From assembly GCA_911728455.2 (NCBI GenBank), contig OU452230.1, positions 11,964,438 to 12,028,437 on the forward strand: a stretch of DNA of 64,000 nt, read 5' to 3'. Below are positions 12,774 through 24,738 of the stretch, in pieces. The DNA comes from Marthasterias glacialis. Lineage: Eukaryota; Echinodermata; Asteroidea; Forcipulatida; Asteriidae. The notes beneath the pieces were generated by a model. That model was given only the letters and a program-made list of their open reading frames with translations. It did no database searches and was not told where the DNA came from. The translations under genes and the position numbers were made by a program. How positions within the stretch are numbered: position 1 is the first letter of the stretch; every line of letters starts with the position of its first letter.

Positions 12774-12915
12774 GAAGACTTTCGGCGACGACTGGTGGCA
12801 GCAGACTTACCAGGTAAATCCATTGTCCTCGGAAGTATGCACATTTCATCAGAGCATACTCACAACAATGAAAACAATTCCGGTTAGGGCATGCTGCCGC
12901 CTATGACAGTCCTCC
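12774..12915. repeat. Inverted-repeat element copy 2 with a CTCF-like arm
   Basis: GGAAGACTTTCGGCGACGAC then TGGTGGCAGCAGACTTACCA; the far arm ends GGCATGCTGCCGCCTATGAC then AGTCCTCC. It aligns with 41517-41650 over both arms and part of the loop. The right arm is more diverged (TGCTGCCGCC versus CTGCTGCCACC). Confidence 0.7.
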
Positions 12916-13376
12916 AGTGGCAGAGTTTAAATGATTCCAGCATGATTTCAGGCTACACACTCTGTATCAATTAACAGGCCTGTTAAAAACGCACATGTTA
13001 CATAGCGCATTTAGCTTTCGCTGAATGTGCATGTCACACTTGACCAACTTTCCCAGCTCTCAGTACCGCTTTCCATCATGACGGCCGGAGGCGCATCATG
13101 CATGAGTGAACACCTTTGCAACTCTTGTCTCCAATATTTATGGGTAGAACCTTGGTTCAACTTGATTATAAAATTACCAAGTCACCGGTTGAAACTCAGT
13201 GTTTACCGCGACATCTAGAAATCTGGCAAGGTTTGCGGTGACGCTAATGCACATGAGAAGAAGAGAAAAAAATGCTTGAATGAGTTGTCGTGGTTCTAAA
13301 AAGAACCTGTGGTGTTCACAACCACCACAACTCATAATAGAGATTTGTCATGTACATGGTGTTACTGCAAGCTTTA

Positions 13377-13624
13377 CTACTCTCTAGATGTAAAAGAGTG
13401 AACAATTCACTCTGTCGCCCGACTGGTGTCATGTTGGCTCTTTTGAGAGTGAAACTCACTGTGTATCACCCTTTTTGAGTGAAATTGGAGTGAACTTTAT
13501 TATGATTCAAGTTGAAAATACTCGCCTTTCACTCTGAAAAGAGTTGTCTGCCATATGGCTCTCAGCAAGAGTGGTATGGCGGACAAAACAAGTGGTTTTT
13601 CACTCTTTTACATTTAGAGAGTAG
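13377..13624. mobile_element. MITE with 26-bp terminal inverted repeats, GAGTGAA-rich, copy 1
   Basis: Ends CTACTCTCTAGATGTAAAAG (then AGTGAA) at 13377-13402 and TTCACTCTTTTACATTTAGA (then GAGTAG) at 13599-13624 match with one mismatch in 26. The interior is full of GAGTGAA/TTCACTC repeats in both orientations, making it widely self-complementary. A second diverged copy lies at 33027-33292. No coding capacity; target duplication not evident. Confidence 0.85.
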
Positions 13625-15345
13625 ATTGAATTTCCACAATGCAAAGTTACGTATCCTACTTGTCATGAAATACGATTAAAAAGTCTAAAAGTACCTTGAA
13701 GTTTTGAACTGTGTACCCAAGAAGAGTATCCTTAACCCATAGACCCTTACCTTATAACTACACTGAGGCTTGAAGGAAAAATAGTCTGGTACCTTTTTGA
13801 TACATTTCAGCACAAATTATCGTTCATGCCTGTAAGATTTATGACAAAACAAAAATACAGGTGTTCAGTGGGTATACATGTTACCAAACTGATGTTACAC
13901 AATCTATTGATTAGATTTGTTGTCGCTCAACCCACACAATCTTTTTTTCTTCTAATTCATAACAGGAAACATATTCTGCACAAAGTGAGCTTTTGTTGAC
14001 AAAATTATCATAAGGGATTTTTACCGTTCTTTAAACTGGTGTCAAAGGTTTAAACTTTGCAAGTCAAACGATCATGTTTTGAAATATCTACTGTCTTTTT
14101 AATTGGTTTACTTTCAAATTTGGACATAACTGCATTGGTGCAATCCACCGGGGAATTCATTTAGTTTGTTGTTTTTCTTTTATCATCACCCAGAAAGAGT
14201 GGCGTTCAGGCTTTTGAGAACAAGGGGGAAAAGGGGGTTACCTCTTATGGTAATTTCATTAGCCATACCTAAAGTCAAAAAAGAAATCTAGATTCTCAAC
14301 GTATCAAGGCCAAATTCCTCAAGAGAAAAGACTGTGTGCAACCAATTTTATGTCTCTATTTTCTTTCAAAATAAGGTCAGGCAATTCTATCCTTTCAAAT
14401 CAACCTCTTAATTAGTTCCAATGTAGGGCTCTGTTGGACAGTACAATGAAAATCTATCGTTAAAAAAAAAATACAAAATTTCATTCAAAATACAACTGTG
14501 TTTTTGCGGCGACAAGTAAAGAGAGGATATTTTAGAACCAAACAACAGTTGTTGTCCCAATTTTACGTCTTGCAGTGTGGCAGTGTTAAATGGCCAAGTC
14601 TGCCGTCGGACTTTAAGTAGTTAATCGTATTTATTTCAATCCTGACTTTCCTTTTCAAAGTTTACCAAATTCAAGTAGGGAATTGTTCTAATCCAGAACA
14701 CTTTTGTTGACACTTTTGTCGAAGTCTGGAAAATACTTCCTCCCTACTCCCGTCACGACCCCGTCCTTGGCTGTTTCGGCATAACTCCTACCTTTTTCAA
14801 TTTGTTTGCATCTTTGGATAGACAAAAGGATGTTGTGGTGCTGGGAAAGGCCTTTTAACTGATATAATGTTCCCTTCACTGATGATTTCACCTTGAGCAA
14901 TATATACGCCTCCATTAAAAAAAAAGGTCTTCACATTAAAGGGTAATATTTCCATGTAAATGTATGACTGTCAAATATATACCATTGTCTGATTTTTTTT
15001 TACAGTGTTTTCAAATGTGTCTCCCATCAAGGGCAGTCTGTGGGATGGTAACATTTAAAAGACAATATGAGAAGCGGTCGTCGATTTTCTCGTATTCTCG
15101 TCTTGTATCTCATATTTTTTTACTCAATTCACAACATTTCTTACAATATTTTGATTACTGTTTTTTTTTTTGTCTGTCTGTATGTTTTTTCATTTATTGA
15201 TTGATTTATTTATTCATAATTTTGTATTATTTCTGCTTCATCTTTTATCAGGTTGAATATTTTGGTGACAGAAAATGTTTATGTTTTTTTATATTGATTA
15301 CTACATTTTTCATTAGTTTGTTTCTATCTGTCTATATAATTGCTT
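13625..15345. other. Non-coding upstream sequence
   Basis: Unique AT-rich sequence. No gene, RNA or repeat was recognised apart from homopolymer runs. Confidence 0.5.
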
Positions 15346-15375
15346 TCTATATATATATATATATATATATATACC
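15346..15375 (+). repeat. (TA)n microsatellite
   Basis: About 24-30 bases of alternating TA directly upstream of the first tRNA-like unit. Confidence 0.9.
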
Positions 15376-15388
15376 CACCAACATTAAG

Positions 15389-15461
15389 GGCTGGTTAGCT
15401 CAGTTGGTAGAGCGCTCGTACGGTGTTCGAGAGGTCGCGGGTTCGAGTCCGGCATCAGCCA
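15389..15461 (+). repeat. tRNA-like head of a SINE, unit 1 (near-intact cloverleaf)
   Basis: 73 bases that fold as a tRNA: 7-bp acceptor GGCTGGT/ATCAGCC with one G-T, D arm GCTC/GAGC, anticodon-stem bases CTCGT/TCGAG with a T-T mismatch, variable loop AGGTC, T arm GCGGG/CCGGC with one G-G mismatch, TTCGAGT loop and an A discriminator. A box TAGCTCAGTTGG and B box GGTTCGAGTCC are intact. Loop ACGGTGT would give anticodon GGT but lacks the universal U33. It is followed by the shared tail AAATTTTCTTTGCTCACCCT. It is judged a pol III-type SINE head, not a translation tRNA. Confidence 0.75.
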
Positions 15462-15769
15462 AATTTTCTTTGCTCACCCTATTTATTTATATATATATAT
15501 GTATATATATATACATCAGCCAAATTTTCTTTGCTCACGCTATTTATAATATTTATAATATTCTCCCAGTCAGTTTCTCGTGTACTTTCTCTGTGTAAAT
15601 CCACGTAAAAAATTCGTTGTGTATCCCCGCTACTGCCGTTTACCAGGTTGTTTGCATCTTAACCGGGGTAGTGATCCCTGGCTTATCGGCAGCACGGTTC
15701 GGCTTCTGACTGGTCCCCCCGAGCAAAGTGGATTTGGTATTGCACATAGGACCGCCCACCAACAATAAG

Positions 15770-15842
15770 GGCTGGTTAGCTCAGTTGGTAGAGCGCTCGT
15801 ACGGTATTCGAGAGGTCGCGGGTTCGAGTCCGGCATCAGCCA
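15770..15842 (+). repeat. tRNA-like head of a SINE, unit 2
   Basis: Nearly identical to unit 1 (one base differs, GTATTCG for GTGTTCG), with the same CCCACCAACA-type leader and the same tail. Upstream, 15610-15769 (TGATCCCTGG, CTTCTGACTGG, CCCCCC) is homologous to 30333-30440. This shows a larger composite unit. Confidence 0.75.
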
Positions 15843-16089
15843 AATTTTCTTTGCTCACGCTATTTATTTATATATATATATATATATATACATCAGCCAA
15901 ATTTTCTTTGCTCACGCTATTTATTTATATATACGGTATTCGAGAGGTCTTCGAGAGGTCGCGGGTTCGAGTCCGGCATCAGCCAAATTTTCTTTGCTCA
16001 CGCTATTTATTTATATATATATATGTATGTATATATATATGTTTTTGCCTCTGACGAAGGTCCGGTTTGGATCGAAAGCTAAGGCCATC

Positions 16090-19000
16090 AACCCTACTAG
16101 TTTTATATATATATATATATATATTTATTTATTTATTTATTTGGTTATGTGTTTGTTGTTGTCTCATCTGAAAAATTATCAAGAGTCACACAGAGATGAC
16201 CTCAATTTGACCTTGTCCTCTGGTTCAAACCGGAAGTTGAAGTGAAAAAATAATTTAAAAAAGCCATAACATCAGCTCTGCACTCAGTTTCAAATGGAAT
16301 TCTGAATTTCAGTGCATGAAATCACATTTTGTTCGTGGCCTTATCAAACAAAACGTCTATGACATCAAACTTCAAAGTGCTCAACAAGGACAGGTTTAAA
16401 ATTGGGTTTTTTTAGTGTTTTTTTTTTCCATGGCCAAAAAAATGAGTTGATTTTTTTTGTACAGGAACTATTATGTTTCCCCTCAGCCTTGCCCTCTCCA
16501 CATGTTAGCACTGTTTCTGGTTGTATTTTATCTTGTGCTAAGTATTTTTTAATGTTATTTCTTGTCAGGCTTTTAGATGTTTTTAGAAGTGGAGTGGAAG
16601 AAATAACAAATATGTACATAAATAAATTTCTGTGGTTGCTGAAAATCTCCTGATTTCAGTTGCTGGACCATTTGCCTCTGAATGTCTTTAAAAAACAAAA
16701 GTCTCCATGAATGGGAAAATAAGTTGGGGATCTGTTGTAATTATGTAGAATTAAACATAGTAGGTGACTAAAATAAAAATGTTCTTGTACTCTTTTTTTT
16801 GCGAAGGCATTTATGTAAATAGCCTGCGTACAAATCTTATAAAAGGGACCAGGAATAGTTTTAATGCATGTGTAACAGTCACTAGTTAATCAATCAATAG
16901 AATAGTTAACCAAATAAGCCCCACACGCGTTGCCAGCAGATGTTATTCTTTGTCTGGTTCCTTGACTTCTGCATGTAATGAAGGGCAAAGCCATACAGAA
17001 AGCCCGGTATCATTAAACATTCTTGCCATTCACTGCCACTGCAAGGAGCCCCTTGTTGACACGCTTTACAAACACACTGCTACGTGGGTAGGCTGCGACA
17101 GTGATGTAGATCACTAGGTTAAATCCACAATGCTCTTCCTCTGAATGCGAACAAACACACACGTATCCTTAAACCAATATGCCCCCATTGGCCAGTGGTT
17201 AATGGCCCAGTGAGCCATTTTTACTTCAGGGACACAAGAGGAATTTTCAACAGGTAATCTGAATGTACCTGGATGGTTTGAGGCATAATGCGTATGTACT
17301 ATAAATCTGCCGGTACACGTGTATGCAACAAATTTTAAAAGCTAGACACAAACAATTAGAACATTAAACAGACATGTTTAAATAACAACATCTGTATTTA
17401 TTTAGGTGTCTCCGCATTCAAATGTTTTTGGATCATCGATTGCTTAGTTATGTTTTACAATTTGATAAACAAATAAATACTTTTCCTTTTTTTTCTTTCT
17501 TTTGTCATTTGTTTATTTTATTGACTTATTTATTTGCCAAGGGGGGAGGGAGGACATCCTCTTATGTGTGATTATCCAATTACTGTTAGTTGGCCCAAGG
17601 GGAAATACTTCCCCTTAAAATTATTTCAAATAACATAAGTCGCTCAGTTTGCAATCTGTCTACGTATTTTCTCCCTGAATCTGCAGTTGTGTTATGCAAC
17701 GATATCTTAACGATGCAAGCACCATTTAGGATAAATAAAAAAACCTTCTTTTTTTTTTCTTTTGAGTTACGTTAATTTTACTGGCAATCTTTTGGGGCAA
17801 ACCATGAGCAGGAAGACTCTTGTCTGTTTTGAGTCAGTCTTTTGGGAGGTGTTGAGTACTGATCAAATATCTTTTTGGCAATTTTTATTTTTTGCATCTT
17901 TGGGATGAATCTGTACTTGTTTGTCATTTGATCGTGTAAGACAAAATAATGACGTAGTTTAGGCCCGAAGCCATTTTCATTTTGCAAAGGGCACTTCCAC
18001 TGGAATATCTTCAAGTCCATGGGAAACTTTTGAAGGGGCACTAAAGCCAAGACAAGGGCAACAGAGGCCACAGCCTTCGTTGCCTCTGTGTATTTCCAGG
18101 TCTGGACTATTTTTTGTCTTATGATAACAAGACAGTTTGGATGAATTAAATCTTCTGAAATACTCAAAACCTGCACTTTAAAGTCTCTGATGCAGACAGC
18201 TTGCCCCGCACGTCTCGCACACCGTGAAACCCCAAACCCTGTGCATAGTGAAATCAAGGTATGATCATCGATCCAAATCACCAGTATACCGTAACATGCA
18301 GATGTCTCATCATACGACCAACATCCCCCCCCCCCCCCCCCCCCCCGGGGAAGAGCCAGCATGACTATTCATGATGTGCAAATATGTGTTATCAGGTATT
18401 TGAATAATTATTATTAAGCACTGTCTGTATCAATGTTTATGCACTGATTGCTTTTCAGTACAGCACAGGTTTAGCACCCATGGCAAGCCATACGCATTAC
18501 AGTGTTGTTTCTCTTTTGAGAATATGGTGTAATAGTAGATTTATGAAGAATACAAATAAATATACCATTGACTTTATGAAGGGGAAATGTTAACTTTTTA
18601 TGAAGCTGCAGGGATAAATAGTAGTCAACCTTCCCACTTTTAGAAGTATCTTTCCTAATCTTTTTGGTGGGAAATAAACTTTGAAAATGTCACCTTGTTG
18701 CTGTGAAGGGTACCAGCTGCTTTTAAAATCTAATTTACTTTCCTGTTTGCTCTCCACAAGTCAAGAACGGGGTTGCATACAAACGGTACATTTTTCCCAA
18801 TAGTGTACCTCGCTGTACCCATTCCCATGACCAAACCCTCATCCCAAACTCATTTTCTTCCCCCCAAAATCTGATCTCGCTCTTGTCTCAATTTACACTT
18901 GACTTGCCCGCCACTATAAAAAGAAAATTCCCGACATGATCAGCGAGCAGAAATCCATCACCATTTCTGCACGCCCCACAACCCTTTCTGGATGATCGGA

Positions 19001-22000
19001 CTCCAAAGTCATGCCTAGCTGCGCGGCAGATTAACACAGAAAATGACGAAGCGGGCAGAGCCCTGTGAAACGAAACAAGGTGAGATCGGCCAGGCGTATC
19101 GTTGCCATAAAAGCATGTAAAGTGCCCTCTGTGTCGCTCAAGCATTATGGAGTACATGACGGAAGAGGTGTCAGGTCCCCGGAGTGGTTGGATCCCTGCT
19201 TATGAATATTCATCAGTTTATTTTACGTGGGAAGTACCGTTGATGCGGTCTGACTTTCAAGTGTGTATTGTGATTGATGGCGAGGATGGTAGAGTTCGTG
19301 TACAGAAGTGCTCGATAAACATGTAAATATTCATAAGTGACAAAATTGATTTAAAAAAATATTATTTAAATGGTTAATTTCAAGGAAAATCTTCCACAAA
19401 TAGTCAGGACTTTTATACCATAGATAGTTCATTGCGAAGAAATGCTTACATCATACTTTTTGTGTTTAGAGTTATGACACAGATTGGGTACCTGATCATT
19501 TTTTGTGTAATATTTTTGCAGCTGAGTGCTACAGACCAAATACTTTTTTTTTTTTTTTTTTTTTTTCACAGTTTTAGCTTTAGAATTATCTCCAAATCTA
19601 TTAATTGAGTGATGGATAACAGCTTGATTTTTCCAAAGTTTGAGAGTTAACAAAACCAATATTTCCCACATGATATTTTATAGAAATATTGGACACATGT
19701 GAATGCATTGTCGCAGAATATAATTACAAGGTGAAACCTGGACTATTCAATTGCACAAGGCAAAGCCGAGTGAAATGGAAAAGCCAGATTTCTCTGGGTG
19801 ATGGTATTCTGCGACAATGCACGAACGAAATGCATTCATTTTTTGTATTACAAAACTTTCACATAGATCCTTGTCATTTGAATTTTGTTCACAATAAACA
19901 CAAAATAGACACGGACACTTGTCCACCCACGCTCTGGAAAGTCTATTTTAAAAAAACATCTAAACGACGTGAAACTCCATGCAGACACCAACGGAACACG
20001 ACCTTGACTCGTTTGGACAAACGGATGAAGAACAATTAGCTTGGGAACGACGCTGCGAAGCATCCACTGATTATCCATATTGGACGGGTGGCTGTCCAAT
20101 ATTAAATTTTGGAGCATTGTGGCAGTAAATACGTGGCGAAATAAAGGATGTCACGTGACGCATGTTCCGCCAATCAAATGACAAGGAACTGTGTACGTGC
20201 GGTAAATGTACATTTAAGAGATGCTATTGGTCAGTGATGGCTGTAACAAAACTGTAATCAATATTCATTACATAATGGAGGGCGCTCTATGTGTGACTGA
20301 CAGCCAAAGCATCTATGGCAAGAGAGATCTATTTTTTTCTATAAACAGTACATGTATAGAGACCGTTCAGACCAATGAAACCACAAACTGCCTTCCATGA
20401 TCATTCTGTGTTACCGTGGGCTTTTACTGAATAAAATCTCTGCTCTTTAGACTTGTTTATGAGGAAACACATTTAATTCAAACCAGATAATGGGGGAGAC
20501 ATTCTATAAATACTCCAAAATGAATTCAATTCCTGAAAGGCTTGTCCTTCATGGTTTTTTGTCCGAAGCACTCTATTCATGTACTTGAGAGGAAGACAAA
20601 GAATGCCATCTGTGCCCGGCAAAATGTAACGGCGATTAATTCCCAGTCAACACAAAGAGAAATCCATCTTGGGGTTTCTGTGGTCTGGTTACTATGCGCA
20701 CTGAGGAATGCCACTTCGTCAAAAAAAGGACTCGGGGAACAACAAAAGCCCTAACATCATCAATTGCACCGTGTTAGTCACTCAGAAATGTGGCCCTCTC
20801 ATCAGTGCGCGATGCATTACAACGCCCTGTGATTAAATGTTCCCGATATTAGATGCACATTATGGTACTTGCAGGGAAAGGCTGTCAAGTGGTGTTTGTC
20901 AAACGCTCGTTTTTTTTTTTCCGGCGGCCTGCGAAAGGAACAGCTATGTAATGAACATGCTGTCTTAAGTGGGAAACATGTCCATTTATTATTATAATAA
21001 TACTGTGTCATCCTGGTGATGTGTATATTACTTGAATAAACAGACAAACCATGCTGCTACTTAAATGAGAAACAATACATTTGAAGGGAGTTGTATGAAA
21101 ATACGTCATGAAATTAATCAGAAGATTGTTATTATCATTTGTAATTACTAATTAGTATTTGTCCCAGTCCAAGCCTTCTTAATATCAATTTGATTGTTGA
21201 TTTTGTAGTGTAATATTGAAATGGCATTGTTTAAGGTATAATACTGCATTGGGGCAGGTCTCTATCCCTTCCAAAAGTAGCCCACACCTTGAATGGCCTT
21301 TGGGCCTTATCATGGGTGAATTGCATTTAAAGAAAAAATGTTTCTAAATAAACTCCGAGTTGCCTCAAATTCACACTACACTTTATTACTTACAGTGACA
21401 TTGACTTCCAAAATGGTGCACTCAAGATTATTGTGATGAATGACGTCACATGAACCCTGTTGGTAAACGTGACATGATTCCTCTGTAAGCCACGCCCACT
21501 TCATGCAAAGTGGCTCCATCAGTTGCCAGGAGCCCATTGAACTTTTTGTCACTGATAATTTATTTAAGAACAAAAATATTTTCAGATTTGCCTTTCACAT
21601 ATGTCTTGCAAAGACTCAATGTTTTTTTTTCAAAATTATCGGTTTCTGCCATAAGAAATGTCTGTGAACAATGGAATGAGTGGAGTTGTTTTTTGTTTTT
21701 TTAATAAAATAACACATAAATGTATGCCAGCTTTTGAGCTGGAAGGAGCGAAAACCCTGCATGTGAAGCACATACACACATGTTTGACGTAATAACTTAC
21801 CAACAGGATTGGTTCAACTGGGCTTGTTTCAGATTTGGCATTGTGGATTCAGGGGGATTTTCAATACTATTTTCTTGACTCTGACAGTATTTCAGACTGA
21901 AACATTTCTCTGGAGGAATGATTCAGGTTTGAGTTTTCAAATTAAAACTATATTTTTTTTTATATAGTTTATACAAATCCTGTAATTTGTATTTAATTTA

Positions 22001-22489
22001 CTGTAATAGAATTCTTAGAAATTTTAATTGGTTTATTTTTGTATTTTTTACGTGGCATCAATCCGATACGAATTTGCCGAATAATTTACGTAGCACGGGT
22101 TTTATTCATCAAATTATGATGACGCCGTTCGCAGTTAATAAATGTAACCTTTTCATTTCCTCCATAGTTATGGCGGAGCAGGGATAGCGTTGTTTTAATG
22201 TCAAAGCTTGTTAGCCAGCAGCTTCAAGATGACATCTCTTTTTGAATATCTGTAAATAGATCTTTCCCACAACAAGTCTAAAGAATCCAAGGATAATTCT
22301 CTGTAAAAAAAAATGTCCTTGTAAATGATTCTGGACTGTGATCCAATCTGAGATGCTTGTACATCTTTCTTTCCGCAGTCGAAAGTTATCACATATCTTG
22401 TGAAGAGTGAGTCCTCAAAACATCTGCCAATAAATAGTTCCATTCAAGCCTCGTGGTCCACGTACATTTCTAGAATATAAATAGATTTG
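16090..22489. other. Non-coding upstream sequence
   Basis: Contains a C22 run (18325-18346), a poly-T run (about 19544-19566), a small inverted repeat (19705-19720 / 19805-19820), and a CpG-containing repeat-free block at about 18880-19240 that includes CGTGGGAA (19226-19233). The longest open frame in the window (17778-18362, minus) begins in the C run and has no recognisable homology. No gene was seen. Confidence 0.5.
19701..19850. repeat. Inverted repeat, 16-bp perfect arms
   Basis: GCATTGTCGCAGAATA (19705-19720) and TATTCTGCGACAATGC (19805-19820) are perfect reverse complements separated by 84 bases. A GAATGC/GCATTC pair lies just outside. Probably a transposon relic. Confidence 0.6.
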
Positions 22490-22713
22490 TGTTTTTTACT
22501 CATACACTGATATGTGTTAAGCACTGTTATACTCAGTACTTTCCCGAGTTCTGTGAAAAAAATCCATGACCTTTGCCATTCTAGAGCAGATGCCTTACCA
22601 ACTAGACTAGTTCGAATCCCACCCAAGTCACATTCCTGTGGATTTTTTTCACAGAACTCGGGAAAGTACAGACCAGACAGTGCTTAACACACATCGGTGT
22701 ATGGGTAGAAAAC
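22490..22713. mobile_element. Long palindromic element with a rearranged tRNA-like core
   Basis: Arms of about 75 bp each. The inner 29 bp (22538-22566 and 22639-22667) are perfectly complementary, starting ACTTTCCCGAGTTCTGTG. The outer part TGTGTTAAGCACTGT is also mirrored. The loop holds GATGCCTTACCAACTAGACT then AGTTCGAATCCCACC, i.e. A-box-like (minus strand) and B-box-like sequences from a tRNA-derived repeat brought together by rearrangement. Confidence 0.75.
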
Positions 22714-23694
22714 AAATAATGCAAATTTCTCATATATTAGAATATAATTGGTGAACACATGATGGTTTATCATGGAAATGATTTTCTAGGCATCAAATCT
22801 AAATGGAACCGGTTTAAAATCAGAACTGTCAACCCCTGAAGTTTGAGGTGGCATTAATTTGCAAAAGCATACGGCCGTATACACTTTGTACTTTTTACAA
22901 ATGATCAGCCTCGCAACAATTCACTTTTTAAAAACACCATCCAATTTTCCTTTGATTGTCATCAATCATCACATTTTGAGAAAATGAAAACCCCTTTTGT
23001 GATTCATGGAGATCACTTTCATTCATGAATCACTCTTTGTCTGATTTGCAAAGTAACAGCGTCTACAGTTTGATCATTAGTTTTTTATAGAGCACCAACC
23101 CCAGATCTGCGGGATTATTAAATTTCTCCCTACACTGTTCGCCGTTTCTTTTGTCTGTCGGTCCGCAGAGCACACTGCAAGCTGTATTTTGTTCTACATT
23201 ATGATTATTATGTTGGACATCATTTACATACATGCATGAAACATGTGAGGATCGGAAGCAATCGCCATCCATACTCTTTGTATGGGGGCCTCTCAACCGG
23301 TGTTGACTTAAGCTCGGATTTCCCGTGCCGCCTGTGAACGAGCACACGATATGCCGACGTAATGACCACTCGAAATGGAACGGCAGATCAATCGCGCACT
23401 TTACTGCGAAGGCATCCCTCCACCTCGCGCTCCACCATGAAATATTGTACAGTAATGGACAGAGAGGGCGATTTGCATGGATGATGATGGATTTGTTATT
23501 AGTAGGTGGTTTTTAGTAATTGGCACTCCCCTAACCCCCCCCCCCCACCCCATGTAAACCAGACAGAATCCCAAAATCAATGTCATGTTGATTTTTTGCA
23601 TTAGTATTCTTAACAACTTCTTATGTTCTGAGCCACAGCGTGCATCTTGAGGAAGTGTTCACTAGATGTCTAGCACAGACATTCAGTAATGTCT
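22714..23694. other. Non-coding upstream sequence
   Basis: About 23250-23480 is balanced and CpG-containing without repeat signature. Nothing coding was seen. Confidence 0.45.
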
Positions 23695-24068
23695 TTAAAG
23701 GCAAAGTATACCTTTGGTTTTTGGAACCGTACGTTTGCTTTAATGCTATATAATTGTAGATATATACCATAAAACTAACCTGTGTGAATTTCATTTCAAA
23801 AGGTGGCAGCGTTTTTGAGATATCGCCAAAAATCTGGAGCGGTTGCGTTCACGCAGAAGAAGTATCCGTCATTGGAATACACATTCTGAGAAGCGTTACG
23901 GCCATAACGCTTCTCAGATTCAAGTTTTTGGGGGATAAAAAGTGATATATTTTTCCGTAACTGCAGTACTTCGAAGTGAAACGTTTCTCAAAATGCATTA
24001 TACTATCCAAAGCTGCCGTACTCCTTACCAAGTAAGTTTTTATTGCCAAACGTATGCAATGCCTTTAA
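23695..24068. mobile_element. TTAA-flanked MITE (TTTAAAGGCA family)
   Basis: Bounded by TTAA on both sides (23695-23698 and 24065-24068), with ends AGGCAAAGTATACCTTTGG and, reading inward from the right, AGGCATTGCATACGTTTGG. The centre GAGAAGCGTTACGGCCATAA (then CGCTTCTC), at about 23890, is a near-perfect palindrome. TTAA duplication and terminal repeats suit a piggyBac-mobilised non-autonomous element. Confidence 0.75.
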
Positions 24069-24588
24069 ATATATTTTAAAGAGTTTTTTTTCCCCCATGG
24101 TTTATTTTAAAATGCATTCATTAAAATGACAGAGATATGGCCAGCATCAGGCAACTTAAAAAAACGTTGAACAAAAGGGCCTGCCTCACACAGAGAAACA
24201 AAATGAAATGTAAATCATGCTGGATGAAGAGGAGAAGATTTGTCTGGTAAAGTGAAGATTAAAATCTATTTGTTATTGTAAAGGCTTTTTCATCAAAGCT
24301 TGATCTAGGATTATTTAAAAGAGTGGGTATGAGCCGGATCCATGGACTTGCGGGCTGCTACAATTTGCTGTGAGGGGTGGTGGGACTATTTTGTATGTCT
24401 GCAAAGTTATATTTCTCAATTGGGCCCAGCTCCTCACAAGGGGCCTATACAAAGGCATTATTTTTTGCTTCTTCATTTTTTCCCTGTGTATTTTTTTGGT
24501 TTTATTTACACAAGAAGAGGTATGTATCACATAGACCCTCCGAGACTAAGATCCACCTATTCCCGTAGACATGTTTTCCGTCAACTAT

Positions 24589-24738
24589 GGCCGTTTACGC
24601 AACCAGGGCTTGGGCTTGGGCTCAGACTTGGGCTCCGTCCACCTGTTTGAAGCCTCGTAAGGAAACCACACATTTTCCGAAATAACTGGCGGAGCCTAAG
24701 CCCAAGCCCAAGCCTAAGCCATGGTTTCGTAAACGGCC
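24589..24738. mobile_element. 150-bp palindromic MITE, GGCCGTTTACG ends
   Basis: Ends GGCCGTTTACGCAACCAGGG and, inverted, GGCCGTTTACGAAACCATGG, continuing into GGCTTGGGCTTGGGCT repeats in each arm. Arms of about 45 bp with few differences surround a centre of about 55 bp. Flanks are TAT and TAG, so a TA target is possible. Confidence 0.8.

Larger units (their letters stand above)
15376..16040 (+). repeat. Tandem array of SINE units and reiterated SINE tails with TA microsatellites
   Basis: The tail CATCAGCCAAATTTTCTTTG followed by CTCACGCTATTTAT occurs five times (starting about 15453, 15513, 15834, 15890 and 15977), each running into (TA)n. Two units have complete tRNA-like heads; a third (15932-15985) keeps only the 3' half of the head and contains a small CGAGAGGTCT duplication. 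The pattern suggests local amplification mediated by the TA tails. It is followed at about 16047-16090 by CTCTGACGAAGGTCCGGTTT / GGATCGAAAGCTAAGG, a fragment of another repeat. Confidence 0.8.

Noticed and set aside
15770-15842. Functional tRNA gene
   Set aside because: Folds as a tRNA but lacks U33, has stem mismatches shared with unit 1, and is embedded in a SINE array; no 3' pol III terminator directly after the head.
17778-18362. 194-residue minus-strand open frame, the longest in the window
   Set aside because: Starts in a C22/G22 homopolymer giving poly-Gly, has no recognisable domain and no splice context; random frame.
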